DNA from: Sphingobacteriales bacterium
GTDB taxonomy: Bacteria; Bacteroidota; Bacteroidia; Sphingobacteriales; Sphingobacteriaceae
Direction: 5' to 3'
NCBI GenBank assembly: GCA_014763615.1
Contig: JACXVB010000010.1
Coordinates: 1 to 64,000, forward strand
DNA: 64,000 bases
This document shows positions 16,711 through 27,199 of the stretch, in pieces. The position numbers and the translations under genes are program-made. The stretch's first letter is position 1; each line of letters starts with the position of its first letter. Under the pieces are notes generated by a model, which was not told where the DNA came from, did not search any database, and was given only the letters and a program-made list of their open reading frames with translations.

Positions 16711-17114
16711 CAAACAGGTTAAAGACGGAAATTGAAGAAGAGCAACCGGAACTTGAAGCCCCAAAAGTGAAGGAGGAAAAAACTTCTTCAAGCCCTGGTT
16801 TTTTCGGTAATCTTTTTCAAAAAGGAGCCATCTCTAAAGAGGCGGCCACCGAAGCTTTGCCTTTCATCATCTTCTTGGCTTTTCTAGGGATGATTTATAT
16901 CGGCAATCGCCACTCTGCAGAAAAGAACATCAGGAAAATAGATAAACTGAATAAGGAAGTAAAAGAGTTGAGTTGGGATTTTAAGACTTTGAAAGCGGAT
17001 TTAATGTTTCGTAGCAAAGAAACAGAGGTGATGCAAAGAGTAGATACCCTGTTGGGCTTAAAAGTATCTGTTGAACCGCCCCTAAAATTAAAGTTAGACC
17101 AAGATGAACATTAG
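16707..17114 (+). CDS. FtsL-like division protein
   Basis: A 135-residue bitopic protein: an acidic cytoplasmic N-terminus of about 45 residues, one membrane segment (ALPFIIFLAFLGMIYIG, about 49-65) and a short periplasmic coiled coil (NIRKIDKLNKEVKELSWDF). Sequence is poorly conserved in the family, but the topology, size and position between rsmH and the transpeptidase gene are those of FtsL, which joins FtsQ and FtsB in activating septal wall synthesis. It overlaps both adjacent genes. Confidence 0.82.
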   Translation: MTNRLKTEIEEEQPELEAPKVKEEKTSSSPGFFGNLFQKGAISKEAATEALPFIIFLAFLGMIYIGNRHSAEKNIRKIDKLNKEVKELSWDFKTLKADLMFRSKETEVMQRVDTLLGLKVSVEPPLKLKLDQDEH

Positions 17115-19209
17115 AACCAATATTCTGCTTCGGGTTTATGCTGCTTTCGGGCTCATCATCTTGTTTGCCATTGCAGTGCTGGCTCAAATGGTACATGTTC
17201 AAGTTTTTCAGGGAAATAAATACCGCAAGATGGCGTCAAGTTTGAGTACTAAATATGCAGAGGTGGAGGCGGCAAGGGGGAATATTTACTCTATCGATGG
17301 CAGCTTGTTGGCGACTTCTGTTCCTGAATATGATATCCGTTTGGACTTATTGGCTGGAGGCATTAAAGAAGATGAAGTTTTTTACAGCAAGGTAGATTCT
17401 TTAGCTTATGATTTAGCCAATTATTTTCATGATAAATCAGAAAAAGAATATTCCAGAATGTTGAGAAATGCTCGGCATGATGGAGAGCGCTATTTTTTAA
17501 TCAAAAGGAACGTCAGCTATCAGGATTTAAAGGTGCTTAAGAAATTCCCCATTTTCAATATGGGAAGATATGCAGGAGGGATGATAGCCGAACAACAGAA
17601 TAGGCGTATCCTTCCTTTTAAAAATTTAGCTTCCAGAACCATTGGCTATTACAATGCGAATGCGAAGGTAGCAGTTGGTTTAGAAGGGGCTTATGGTAGT
17701 TATATCAACGGAGAGACTGGAAAGCAATTGGTACAGCGTATTGCAGGTGGGGTTTGGATGCCAGTGAACGAGGATGCAGAAATAGCCCCCAAAGATGGAG
17801 CAGATATCATCTCTACTCTTGATGTAAACCTACAGGATTTAGCGCAGCAAGCTTTAAAAAAACAATTGATTAAAAGTGCTGCTGATTTTGGTTGCGTGAT
17901 GGTGATGGAAGTGAAAACAGGAGAGATGAAGGCTATTGCCAATTATAGCAAAGTGGCGGATGGAGAGTACAGAGAGATTTACAATTACGCCATTGCTCAA
18001 AGTGCCGACCCAGGCTCTACCTTCAAGTTGGCTTCTTATATGGTGGCGATGGATGATGGTAAATTTGATATCAATGATACCATCAATACTTATGGAGGAA
18101 ACTTTCAATTATATAATAAAACTTTCAGGGATGATCATGCCAATGAAGGGATTCTGACCATGAGAAAAGCCTTTGAGCTTTCCTCCAACGTAGCCATTGT
18201 AAGGCAGATATATAAAAATTATAAAGACGAGCAATCTAAATTCACCGATGGTTTATACCGTCTTCATTTGAATGAAAAATTGGGTTTACAGATTGCAGGA
18301 GAAGGAATTCCTTTGATTAAAACCCCTAAAAATAAATCTTGGAGTGGAATTTCTATGGCACAGATGGCTTATGGCTATGAGCTTAGAATTACCCCGATTC
18401 AAATGTTGACTTTGTATAATGCGGTGGCCAATAATGGTAAAATGATTGCGCCATTATTTGTGCATGAGATTAGAAGATTAGGAAATACGGTGGAGCAATT
18501 TAAGGCTCGCACCATTAATCCGAAAGTTTGTACTGATAAAACACTTTCTATGTTGAAAGAAATGTTGAGGGGAGTAGTGGTTGAAGGAACAGCGAGTGCG
18601 ATCAATAATCCGCTATATGAGATTGCGGGTAAAACAGGAACTGCTGAGGTGGCAGATGGTGCGAAAGGTTATAAAGGAAATAAGAAATATCAAGCTTCCT
18701 TTTGTGGATACTTTCCAGCTGATCATCCAAAATACTCCATGATTGTGGTGATACAAAATCCAACCAAAGGCTCCTATTATGCAAGCTCGGTAGCAGGTCC
18801 GGTATTCCGTGAAATTGCAGACATCATATATGGAAGCGATTTAGAGATGAGCACCAAAGAGCAAATTCCGCAATTGGTAGGCAATACCAAAATGCCTAAG
18901 GTGAAAGCTGGAGATAAGAAATCTGCCGAAAGAGTTTATCAAGATTTTGGAATCAAGGCATTATATGCATCTACCCATACAGAAGAAATGACTTTAGATA
19001 CCAATCATGGGATGGTTTATCATGATGTTAAATTAACAAAAGGTAATGTGCCTAATGTAGTTGGGATGAATTTAAAAGATGCACTCTACATTTTAGGTAA
19101 TGCAGGTTTAAAACCAATGGTTAAAGGTGTTGGTGAAGTGAAAAGTCAATCTTTAGCGGCAGGTACGCCTGTTTATAAAGGAACTCAAATTTTAATCGAA
19201 TTAGAATAA
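17104..19209 (+). CDS. ftsI: Penicillin-binding protein 3 (FtsI/SpoVD type) with PASTA domain
   Basis: A 701-residue class B transpeptidase crosslinking septal peptidoglycan. One N-terminal membrane anchor (LIILFAIAVLAQM), a dimerisation domain, then the transpeptidase with the active-site serine in STFK (305-308), SSN in FELSSNVAIV and KTGT at 510-513. The tail holds one PASTA domain (KGNVPNVVGMNLKDALYIL onward), a feature of Bacteroidota and Gram-positive SpoVD-like proteins and absent in E. coli FtsI. The murE start codon follows its stop codon directly. Target of beta-lactams in this family. Confidence 0.94.
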   Translation: MNIRTNILLRVYAAFGLIILFAIAVLAQMVHVQVFQGNKYRKMASSLSTKYAEVEAARGNIYSIDGSLLATSVPEYDIRLDLLAGGIKEDEVFYSKVDSLAYDLANYFHDKSEKEYSRMLRNARHDGERYFLIKRNVSYQDLKVLKKFPIFNMGRYAGGMIAEQQNRRILPFKNLASRTIGYYNANAKVAVGLEGAYGSYINGETGKQLVQRIAGGVWMPVNEDAEIAPKDGADIISTLDVNLQDLAQQALKKQLIKSAADFGCVMVMEVKTGEMKAIANYSKVADGEYREIYNYAIAQSADPGSTFKLASYMVAMDDGKFDINDTINTYGGNFQLYNKTFRDDHANEGILTMRKAFELSSNVAIVRQIYKNYKDEQSKFTDGLYRLHLNEKLGLQIAGEGIPLIKTPKNKSWSGISMAQMAYGYELRITPIQMLTLYNAVANNGKMIAPLFVHEIRRLGNTVEQFKARTINPKVCTDKTLSMLKEMLRGVVVEGTASAINNPLYEIAGKTGTAEVADGAKGYKGNKKYQASFCGYFPADHPKYSMIVVIQNPTKGSYYASSVAGPVFREIADIIYGSDLEMSTKEQIPQLVGNTKMPKVKAGDKKSAERVYQDFGIKALYASTHTEEMTLDTNHGMVYHDVKLTKGNVPNVVGMNLKDALYILGNAGLKPMVKGVGEVKSQSLAAGTPVYKGTQILIELE

Positions 19210-20676
19210 ATGGCGAAACTCAAGGACATATTATACACCGTGGCTTTGGAGCAAGTAGCTGGTTCTACGGAGCTAGAAATCGCTGCTATTCAGTTTGATT
19301 CTAGAAAGGTAAAGAAAGGTGCTCTTTTCATAGCTATCCAAGGAACGCTTTCAGATGGACATGCTTATGTAGATGATTGTATCCAAAAAGGTGCGGTTGC
19401 CATTATTTGCGAGGCGATGCCATCGGTATTTAAAGAAGGGGTAACTTATATTAAAGTCAGTAACTCGGCTATAGCCTTGGGTGTAATCGCGGCTAATTTC
19501 TATCATCATCCTTCAAAGAAATTGAAATTGGTAGGCGTTACCGGTACCAATGGAAAAACTACGGTTGCCACTTTACTTTATAAATTATTTAGAGAGTTAG
19601 GTTTTAAAGTAGGATTGATTTCTACCGTAGAAAATCAAATCAATGATCAAATTATTCCATCTACGCATACCACTCCGGATCCTCTAGCTTTAAATCACCT
19701 CTTATCAGAAATGGTCAATCAGGGATGTGATTATTGCTTTATGGAGGTCAGCTCTCATGCCATCGCACAGCATCGCATTGCGGCTTTATCTTTTACCGGA
19801 GGGATTTTTACCAATATCACTCATGATCATTTGGATTTCCATAAAACCTTCGACAATTATATTAAAGCCAAAAAGGCATTTTTTGATGGATTGGATAAAT
19901 CAGCCTTTGCCTTAACCAATGCGGATGATAAAAATGGTTTGGTGATGTTGCAGAATACCCAAGCACATAAGAAAACCTATGGCATTAAATCGCTCACAGA
20001 TTTTAAAGCTCGCATCATTGAAAATCAGTTCTCGGGTTTACACCTTGATATGGATGGAGAAGAGGTTTACTTTAAACTGGTAGGCACTTTTAACGCGGCA
20101 AATTTATTAGCTGTTTACGGGACGGCTTTATTATTAGATCAGGATAAAACCAAAGTGCTCACCATTTTGAGTAGATTGAATGGTGCCGAAGGTAGGTTTG
20201 ATTACCTGATTGCACCTAATCAGGTGGTGGGTATTGTAGATTATGCTCATACGCCTGATGCTTTAGAAAATGTGCTGACCACCATTGATCATATTCGATC
20301 TAAAAATGAGCAGGTAATCATCATCATTGGATGTGGCGGCGATAGAGACAAAACCAAACGTCCACTCATGGCTCAAACCGCTTGTGATTGGAGCGATAAA
20401 GTGATTTTAACCTCTGATAATCCAAGATCAGAAGATCCAGAACAAATCATTAGGGAAATGCAAACGGGCGTTTCGCCAGTAAATCAAAGAAAAGTATTGT
20501 CAATTACCGATAGAAGAGAGGCGATTAAAACGGCTTGTCATTTAGCAAAGCCTGGTGACATTATCCTTCTAGCGGGTAAAGGACATGAGAAGTATCAAGA
20601 AATAAAAGGAGTAAGAACAGATTTTGATGATAAAAAAATACTGAACGAGTGTTTTGCTCAATTAAATAAAAGTTAA
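19210..20676 (+). CDS. murE: UDP-MurNAc-tripeptide synthetase (meso-DAP adding)
   Basis: A 488-residue Mur ligase adding the third residue of the stem peptide. GVTGTNGKTT is the ATP loop. The DNPR motif at 403-406 marks enzymes using meso-diaminopimelate rather than lysine, so the cell wall should be of the DAP type. It starts right after the transpeptidase stop codon and is followed 12 bases later by mraY. Confidence 0.95.
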   Translation: MAKLKDILYTVALEQVAGSTELEIAAIQFDSRKVKKGALFIAIQGTLSDGHAYVDDCIQKGAVAIICEAMPSVFKEGVTYIKVSNSAIALGVIAANFYHHPSKKLKLVGVTGTNGKTTVATLLYKLFRELGFKVGLISTVENQINDQIIPSTHTTPDPLALNHLLSEMVNQGCDYCFMEVSSHAIAQHRIAALSFTGGIFTNITHDHLDFHKTFDNYIKAKKAFFDGLDKSAFALTNADDKNGLVMLQNTQAHKKTYGIKSLTDFKARIIENQFSGLHLDMDGEEVYFKLVGTFNAANLLAVYGTALLLDQDKTKVLTILSRLNGAEGRFDYLIAPNQVVGIVDYAHTPDALENVLTTIDHIRSKNEQVIIIIGCGGDRDKTKRPLMAQTACDWSDKVILTSDNPRSEDPEQIIREMQTGVSPVNQRKVLSITDRREAIKTACHLAKPGDIILLAGKGHEKYQEIKGVRTDFDDKKILNECFAQLNKS

Positions 20677-20688
20677 AAACAGAAAAAT

Positions 20689-21984
20689 ATGCTGTACTAT
20701 CTCTTTAATTATTTGGATAAACATTTCAACTTTCCCGGAACTGGACTTTTTCAGTTTATCTCTTTTAGAGCAGGGATGGCGATGATTTTATCCTTGATTA
20801 TTACTACTGTTTATGGCAGCAGTTTGATTAATTATTTGAGATATAAGCAAGTAGGTGAAACGGTGAGAAATTTAGGATTAGAAGGTCAATCGCAAAAGCA
20901 AGGAACCCCAACCATGGGGGGCTTAATTATTATTGCAGGTATTCTCATCCCAACTTTACTCTTTGCTAAAATAGGAAATGTGTACATCGTTTTGATGCTG
21001 ATTACTACCCTTTGGATGGGCGCCATCGGCTTTTTAGACGATTACATCAAAGTATTCAAGAAAAATAAGGAAGGTCTTGCGGGCAAATTTAAGATTGTTG
21101 GTCAAGTGGGTTTATCGCTCATCGTGGGCTATACCATGTTTTTCAATCCAAATATCTTGATTCGTCAGATTGTAAGCGAGGTACCTGCTGGGGCCAATGT
21201 TCGTCAGATTCCGGGTGGGGTAAAAGAAGAAATCATCAATGAAAAAGGAGAGCGGTTAATTAGAGTGGAGAAAGCTACCGGTGTTTATTATGCTAAGGAT
21301 GTAAAATCGACCAAAACCAATATTCCTTTTTATAAAAATAACGAGTTTGATTATGCCAAAGTGCTGAAGTTTATGGGTCCCGGGTATGAAAAATATGCCT
21401 TAATGGTGTTTTTACTTTTCGTGATTGTGATCATTACGGCGGTTTCTAATGGGGCAAATATTACCGATGGTATTGATGGATTGGCAACAGGAACCTCGGC
21501 AATTATTGGGATTACCTTGGCACTTTTAGCTTACGTTTCTGGTAATACCATTATAGCTGATTATCTGAAAATCATTTACATCCCTAACTCTGGCGAGCTG
21601 GTAATTTTTGCTTCCGCTTTTGTAGGGGCTTGCATTGGTTTCTTATGGTACAATGCGTATCCTGCTCAGGTTTTTATGGGCGATACGGGCAGCTTAACCA
21701 TCGGAGGAATTATCGCCGTTTTTGCCATCATGATTCGTAAGGAATTGTTGATTCCGATTTTATGTGGGGTGTTTTTGATAGAAAATTTATCAGTGATTAT
21801 GCAGGTTTCCTACTTCAAATACACCAAAAGGAAATATGGTGAAGGAAGACGGATTTTTCTGATGTCGCCTCTGCACCATCATTTTCAAAAGAAAGGTTAT
21901 CACGAATCTAAAATTGTCAGTCGTTTTTGGATTGTGGGCATTTTACTAGCTATCATCACCATTGTCACCCTGAAATTAAGATAA
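20689..21984 (+). CDS. mraY: Phospho-N-acetylmuramoyl-pentapeptide transferase MraY
   Basis: A 431-residue polytopic membrane enzyme making lipid I. Diagnostic motifs are GTPTMGGL near 74, FLDDYIKV near 115, [16 protein letters not shown] and MSPLHHHF near the C-terminus (the MraY-specific histidine motif). It is longer than the 360 residues of E. coli MraY because of a polar insert of about 60 residues at 160-220 ([11 protein letters not shown]...), located between membrane segments and typical of Bacteroidota. Confidence 0.96.
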   Translation: MLYYLFNYLDKHFNFPGTGLFQFISFRAGMAMILSLIITTVYGSSLINYLRYKQVGETVRNLGLEGQSQKQGTPTMGGLIIIAGILIPTLLFAKIGNVYIVLMLITTLWMGAIGFLDDYIKVFKKNKEGLAGKFKIVGQVGLSLIVGYTMFFNPNILIRQIVSEVPAGANVRQIPGGVKEEIINEKGERLIRVEKATGVYYAKDVKSTKTNIPFYKNNEFDYAKVLKFMGPGYEKYALMVFLLFVIVIITAVSNGANITDGIDGLATGTSAIIGITLALLAYVSGNTIIADYLKIIYIPNSGELVIFASAFVGACIGFLWYNAYPAQVFMGDTGSLTIGGIIAVFAIMIRKELLIPILCGVFLIENLSVIMQVSYFKYTKRKYGEGRRIFLMSPLHHHFQKKGYHESKIVSRFWIVGILLAIITIVTLKLR

Positions 21985-22004
21985 AAAGAGATACAAGAAC
22001 CAAG

Positions 22005-23411
22005 ATGCAAGAAAAAGGAAATATACCTTCAAATCACTCCACTATTACTCCTGCTCAGAAAGGGAAAACTGGGCTTAGGCGGATGGTGGTTTTAGGAGCT
22101 GGAGAAAGTGGAGTAGGAGCAGCTATTCTTGCTCAGAAGCAAGGGTTTGAGGTTTTTGTGTCTGATTTTGGAGCAATTAAAGAAAGCTATCAGCAGGAAT
22201 TGGAAAGCTTGAATATTCCTTTTGAAGCGCAACAACATACCGAATCCCTCATCTTAAACGCCGATGAAGTGATAAAAAGTCCGGGCATTCCGGATAAAGT
22301 AGAGATTATCCAAAAGCTCAATGCAAAAGGTATTCGCATCATTTCTGAGATAGAATTTGCAGGAAGATATAGCGATGCCAAGATGATATGCATTACTGGC
22401 TCAAACGGAAAATCAACCACTACCATGCTCACCTATCACATTATGGAGCAAGCGGGTTTGAATGTGGGTTTGGCTGGGAATATCGGGAAAAGTTTTGCCA
22501 GGCAAGTGGCCTTAGAATCTCATGAATATTATGTGTTAGAAATCAGCAGTTTCATGTTGGATAACATGTACGCTTTCAAAGCGGATATTGCCGTTTTGCT
22601 GAATATCACGCCTGATCATCTCGATCGATATGATTATCAAATGGCAAATTATATCAAATCTAAATTCAGAATAGTACAAAATCAAACGCCAAAAGATCAT
22701 TTCATTTATTGTGATGATGATCCGGTAATCGCCGAAGAGATGAAGCACATGAACATCAAAAGTCAGCATCATCCATTTTCCATCGAGCATGAGCTGAGCA
22801 ATGGCGCTTATTTAAAACAGAACAATTTAACTATAGCACTCACCAATACTGATCAATTCGATATGACTATTAAAGATTTAGCACTCCAGGGCAAACACAA
22901 TGTGTACAACTCCATGGCTTCGGGCATTGTAGCTAAAGTTCTGGACTTGAGAAATGAATCCATCCGCGAAAGCATGGGTAATTTCAAAAATATCGAGCAT
23001 CGTTTAGAGCATGTGGCCAACATTTCGGGCATCACATTCATCAACGATTCAAAAGCCACCAACGTAAACTCTACTTGGTATGCTTTAGAAAGTATGAATA
23101 CCGATGTGGTGTTGATTATGGGCGGTGTGGATAAAGGAAATGATTACAGCATGTTGCTGGATTTGGTGAGACAAAAAGTAAAAGCCATTATCTGCTTAGG
23201 TAAAGATAATAAAGCCATACATGATGCTTTTGAAGATGAAGTAGAGGTGATGGTAAATACTTTTTCTGCTCGCGAGGCGGTAGAAGTAGCTTTCCATCTG
23301 GCAAAAAAAGGAAGTACGGTGTTGCTTTCTCCGGCTTGTGCCAGCTTTGATTTATTCAAGAATTATGAAGATAGAGGCAACCAATTTAAGGCTGCCGTAA
23401 AAGAATTATGA
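22005..23411 (+). CDS. murD: UDP-MurNAc-L-alanine:D-glutamate ligase MurD
   Basis: A 468-residue cytoplasmic ligase adding D-glutamate. The start at 22005, 21 bases after mraY, is preferred to an open start at 21927 that would overlap mraY by 58 bases with an unrelated His-rich leader. A start at 22083 (MVVLGAGESGVG), directly at the first Rossmann strand, is also possible. CITGSNGKSTTTML is the ATP loop; HRLEHV and NDSKATN follow. One base separates its stop from ftsW. Confidence 0.93.
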   Translation: MQEKGNIPSNHSTITPAQKGKTGLRRMVVLGAGESGVGAAILAQKQGFEVFVSDFGAIKESYQQELESLNIPFEAQQHTESLILNADEVIKSPGIPDKVEIIQKLNAKGIRIISEIEFAGRYSDAKMICITGSNGKSTTTMLTYHIMEQAGLNVGLAGNIGKSFARQVALESHEYYVLEISSFMLDNMYAFKADIAVLLNITPDHLDRYDYQMANYIKSKFRIVQNQTPKDHFIYCDDDPVIAEEMKHMNIKSQHHPFSIEHELSNGAYLKQNNLTIALTNTDQFDMTIKDLALQGKHNVYNSMASGIVAKVLDLRNESIRESMGNFKNIEHRLEHVANISGITFINDSKATNVNSTWYALESMNTDVVLIMGGVDKGNDYSMLLDLVRQKVKAIICLGKDNKAIHDAFEDEVEVMVNTFSAREAVEVAFHLAKKGSTVLLSPACASFDLFKNYEDRGNQFKAAVKEL

Positions 23412-23412
23412 T

Positions 23413-24591
23413 ATGATAAAAGCCATATTAGATCATACCAAAGGCGACAGATGGATTTGGCTCATCATCATCTTGCTTTCGCTGATTTCTGTGTTGGCTG
23501 TTTACAGTGCTACCGGCACATTGGCCTATAAAAGAGGAGTGGGTTCAGAGTCTTTGATGCTGAAACATCTACTTTTTATTGTGATTGGTTTTGTGATGAT
23601 TTACTTCGCTCACCTATTGAATTATCGTTATTACGCTGGTATTTCAAAGGTGTTGATGTTTATCACTATTCCTTTATTATTTTATACATTGATATTTGGT
23701 AGCCACGTGAACGATGCCAGTAGATGGATTGCCATACCGGGGACGGGCTTAACTTTCCAAACATCAGATTTGGCGAAATTGGCTTTAATCACCTATTTAG
23801 CTAGAACTTTAACCAAGCAACAAACCAATATCAAAGATTTTAAATCTACGGTAATCTGGTTGTTAGCGCCCATGGGTGCAGTATTTATTTTAATTGCTTT
23901 GGCTAATCTTTCTACTGCGGTGATGTTGGCCGGCGTAGGTGTTTTGATTTTATTAATTGGCAGAGTAAGCTTTTCGCAATTGAGCATTGTGGGTGTCGGA
24001 TTAGGTATTTTACTGTTGATTGTATTGTTCTTGGGTCCACGGCGAGGGGTTTACATTGCCAGAGTGAAAGCTTATATACATCCAGAGATGCAAAACTCTG
24101 ATAAAACTTTCCAACAAAACCAAGCGAAAATAGCCATTGCAACGGGAGGTGTCTTTGGTAAAGGGCCAGGAAATAGTACGCAAAGGAACTTCTTGCCACA
24201 TCCTTATTCCGATTTCATCTTTGCCATTATTGTAGAAGAATATGGGATGGTGGGCGGTGCTTTTATCGTGTTGTTATATGTCATTTTGATGTATCGCATC
24301 ATCAAAATTGTGACACAGGCACCCAAAGCTTTCGGGGCTTTATTGGCGGCGGGGTTGGGCTTTAGTTTAACCATTCAAGCTTTATCCAATATGGCGGTGG
24401 CAGTCAATCTGTTTCCGGTAACCGGAGTTCCATTGCCTTTGGTGAGCATGGGAGGGACCTCTATATTATTTACCAGTATTGCTTTCGGGATTATTTTATC
24501 GGTAAGTAAAGATGTGGAAGAATATAAATCAGAAACAAAAGGAAGTAAAGAAGATAAAGTAATTGTAGGAGAAATCCCGGCGATGGCTTAA
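23413..24591 (+). CDS. ftsW: Septal peptidoglycan polymerase FtsW (SEDS family)
   Basis: A 392-residue protein with about ten membrane segments. SEDS polymerases elongate glycan strands from lipid II together with a class B PBP, here the transpeptidase at 17104. Characteristic stretches are YSATGTLAY, RWIAIPGTGLTFQTSDLAKL (catalytic region) and GVPLPLVSMGGTS near the C-terminus. The 148-base gap downstream holds a heptamer block before murG. Confidence 0.94.
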   Translation: MIKAILDHTKGDRWIWLIIILLSLISVLAVYSATGTLAYKRGVGSESLMLKHLLFIVIGFVMIYFAHLLNYRYYAGISKVLMFITIPLLFYTLIFGSHVNDASRWIAIPGTGLTFQTSDLAKLALITYLARTLTKQQTNIKDFKSTVIWLLAPMGAVFILIALANLSTAVMLAGVGVLILLIGRVSFSQLSIVGVGLGILLLIVLFLGPRRGVYIARVKAYIHPEMQNSDKTFQQNQAKIAIATGGVFGKGPGNSTQRNFLPHPYSDFIFAIIVEEYGMVGGAFIVLLYVILMYRIIKIVTQAPKAFGALLAAGLGFSLTIQALSNMAVAVNLFPVTGVPLPLVSMGGTSILFTSIAFGIILSVSKDVEEYKSETKGSKEDKVIVGEIPAMA

Positions 24592-24709
24592 TAGAGCGTA
24601 TAAAGATGTTAATATCATGTAGCAAGATATTGATGTCGAGTATCAAATGTTTTTAAGTCAATTAATAATATAGTAATTGAACATTAAATAAGGAATGCAA
24701 TGGTCTGGC

Positions 24710-24737
24710 TACTTGATACTAGCTACTAAATACTAAA
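24710..24737. repeat. Four in-phase heptamers before murG
   Basis: TACTTGA, TACTAGC, TACTAAA and TACTAAA run without a phase slip and end two bases before the murG start codon, so they form the ribosome-binding region of this gene. Confidence 0.8.
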
Positions 24738-24739
24738 GA

Positions 24740-25840
24740 ATGGCAAAAAGAATTATCATTAGCGGTGGCGGAACAGGAGGACATATTTTTCCTGCGGTAG
24801 CTATTGCTAACGCTTTAAAAAAGCTAGATGCTAAAACAGAGATTCTTTTTGTTGGGGCTATCGGCAGGATGGAGATGGAAAAAGTACCAGCAGCCGGATA
24901 TAAAATTATAGGTTTAGATATTCAAGGTTTTCAAAGAAGTGCTTTATCAAAAAATTTGCTATTACCTTTTAAAATTTTGGGAAGTGTGAGAAAATCTTTG
25001 TCTATCATCAAAGATTTTAAGCCTCATGCGGTGGTAGGTGTTGGCGGCTATGCCTCTGGGCCATTATTGTATGCGGCTTCTTTAAAAGGGATTCCTTACC
25101 TCATTCAAGAGCAAAATTCTTATGCAGGGATGACCAATAAATATCTAGGAAAAAAAGCTAAAAAAATATGTGTGGCTTTTGACGGGATGGGTCAATTTTT
25201 TCCTGCGGATAAATTGATTAAAACAGGAAACCCGATAAGAGAAAGTGCCATAGAGATAGCCGGAAAGCGGGCGGAAGCGGCAGCCTTTTTTGAACTGAAT
25301 CCTGATCAAAAAACGGTACTATTGGTTGGGGGAAGTTTAGGTGCAGCCACTTTAAATAATTGTATGTTGGCAGGGATGGAGCAGTTTCAAAAAGAAGGTG
25401 TCCAACTTATCTGGCAAACAGGCAAATATTACTATAAAGGAGTTATAGAAAAGGTGGGCAACCTCTCAAAAGACAAGGGAATTAGGATTGAGGAATTTTT
25501 AAATCGGATGGATTTGGCTTTCGCGATGGCGGATGTAATAATTTCGAGAGCTGGGGCAGGGACCATTGCAGAACTTTGTATGGTGAAGAAGCCGGTGATT
25601 TTGGTGCCTTCGCCGAATGTGGCCGAAGATCATCAGACCAAAAATGCGGATGCTTTGGTGAATAAGGAAGCTGCAATTTTAATCTCAGATCGTCATGCAG
25701 AGGCAGATTTGGTGGCGCAAACTTTGAAATTGCTGAAAGATATAGCGCAGATGCAAACACTTTCTAAGAACATTGCAGCATTGGCTTTGCCTTCGGCCGA
25801 CATACATATTGCAGAAGAAGTAATGAAAATCGCTAAATAG
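24740..25840 (+). CDS. murG: Lipid II synthase MurG
   Basis: A 366-residue GT-B glycosyltransferase adding GlcNAc to lipid I at the inner face of the membrane. GGGTGGHIFPAVAIA near the start, GGYASGP and the QEQNSYAGMTNK stretch are the acceptor-side motifs. SRAGAGTIAEL is the donor-site signature. murC follows with no gap. Confidence 0.96.
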   Translation: MAKRIIISGGGTGGHIFPAVAIANALKKLDAKTEILFVGAIGRMEMEKVPAAGYKIIGLDIQGFQRSALSKNLLLPFKILGSVRKSLSIIKDFKPHAVVGVGGYASGPLLYAASLKGIPYLIQEQNSYAGMTNKYLGKKAKKICVAFDGMGQFFPADKLIKTGNPIRESAIEIAGKRAEAAAFFELNPDQKTVLLVGGSLGAATLNNCMLAGMEQFQKEGVQLIWQTGKYYYKGVIEKVGNLSKDKGIRIEEFLNRMDLAFAMADVIISRAGAGTIAELCMVKKPVILVPSPNVAEDHQTKNADALVNKEAAILISDRHAEADLVAQTLKLLKDIAQMQTLSKNIAALALPSADIHIAEEVMKIAK

Positions 25841-27199
25841 ATGATGGAATTAGTCAACATCAAAAGAGTTTATTTGATTGGTATCGGTGGTATCGGGATG
25901 AGCGGCTTGGCCCGTTATTTTCATCATTTAGATTTGGTGGTTTGTGGTTATGATAAAACATCTACTCCACTTACTAAAACTTTAGAAGCAGAAGGCATCA
26001 AAGTTTCTTATGAAGATGTGAGTACCTTAATTCCGCTTTCTTTTCAGCAAAAATCAGAAGATACTTTGGTAATTTATACTCCCGCTATTCCAAAAAATAG
26101 TGAGATTTTAAATTTCTTTATCGATAAAGGCTTTAGATTATACAAGCGTTCCGAGGTATTGGGTATCCTTTCTAAAGGGATGCAAACTATTGCCGTTGCC
26201 GGAACACATGGCAAAACGACGACCAGTTGTTTAATAGCACATTTGTTAAGAGTTGGAGGGATAGATTGTGCGGCATTTTTAGGCGGAATCAGCGCTAATT
26301 TTAACAGCAATGTTTTGTTCGGTCAGAGTGGTGTTTTGGTGGTAGAGGCAGATGAGTATGACCGTTCTTTCTTAACCCTGCATCCCGATACATCCATTAT
26401 CACTTCAATGGATGCCGATCATTTGGATATCTATGGTAAAAAAGAGCAGTTGGAAGCCTCTTTTCAGCAATTTGCTCATCAATTAAAATCCGATGGATTT
26501 TTAATTTATAAATTGGGTTTGCCGCTAACTTCTGGAATCACTTATGGAGTAGAAGTTGCAGCATCGGCGAAAGCCCAAAATATCAGCATCGAGAATCATG
26601 AATTCTATTTTGATTATCATTTTGAAGAAAAGGCTTTGCTTAATCTCCATTTAGGATTACCCGGAAAGCACAATGTAGAAAATGCAGTTGCCGCTATTAC
26701 CGCAGTGTTAAAAATGGGTGTTTCTGAAGAAGCAATCAGAGCAGGTTTAGCTTCTTTTAAAGGGGTAAAGCGTAGATTCGAGTACCTCGTGAAAACAGAA
26801 CATCACATTTACATCGATGATTATGCTCATCATCCTGAAGAACTGAAAGCTTGTTTTCAGGCGGTGAGGGCTTTGTATCCACATCAAAAATTGACCGCTA
26901 TTTTTCAGCCTCATTTATTTAGCAGAACTAGAGATTTTGCTGATGAATTTGCAGAGGTTTTAGCAACAGTTGATGAGTTATTGTTATTAGAGATTTATCC
27001 TGCCAGAGAATTGCCCATACCTGGTGTTAATAGCCAAATGTTAGCAGAAAAAATAGCAATGGATAAGGTGCGTGTTTGTGGAAAAGAGGAGGCTTTAGAG
27101 ATGGTAAAAAAAGAAAAGCCAGAATTGCTTCTAACCGTGGGTGCAGGTGATATTGATCAATTGGTGAACCCTTTAAAAAATATTTTACAAAATGCTTAA
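25841..27199 (+). CDS. murC: UDP-N-acetylmuramate:L-alanine ligase MurC
   Basis: A 452-residue ligase starting the stem peptide. GIGGIGMSGLA is the N-terminal nucleotide-binding loop, AGTHGKTTTS the ATP loop, DDYAHHPEE the C-terminal signature. ATG-ATG at the start leaves a one-codon ambiguity. Overlaps ftsQ by 8 bases. Confidence 0.95.
   Translation: MMELVNIKRVYLIGIGGIGMSGLARYFHHLDLVVCGYDKTSTPLTKTLEAEGIKVSYEDVSTLIPLSFQQKSEDTLVIYTPAIPKNSEILNFFIDKGFRLYKRSEVLGILSKGMQTIAVAGTHGKTTTSCLIAHLLRVGGIDCAAFLGGISANFNSNVLFGQSGVLVVEADEYDRSFLTLHPDTSIITSMDADHLDIYGKKEQLEASFQQFAHQLKSDGFLIYKLGLPLTSGITYGVEVAASAKAQNISIENHEFYFDYHFEEKALLNLHLGLPGKHNVENAVAAITAVLKMGVSEEAIRAGLASFKGVKRRFEYLVKTEHHIYIDDYAHHPEELKACFQAVRALYPHQKLTAIFQPHLFSRTRDFADEFAEVLATVDELLLLEIYPARELPIPGVNSQMLAEKIAMDKVRVCGKEEALEMVKKEKPELLLTVGAGDIDQLVNPLKNILQNA

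Noticed and set aside
21927-22004. Extended MurD N-terminus overlapping mraY
   Set aside because: The His-rich leader is mraY sequence in another frame; start at 22005 fits the operon.
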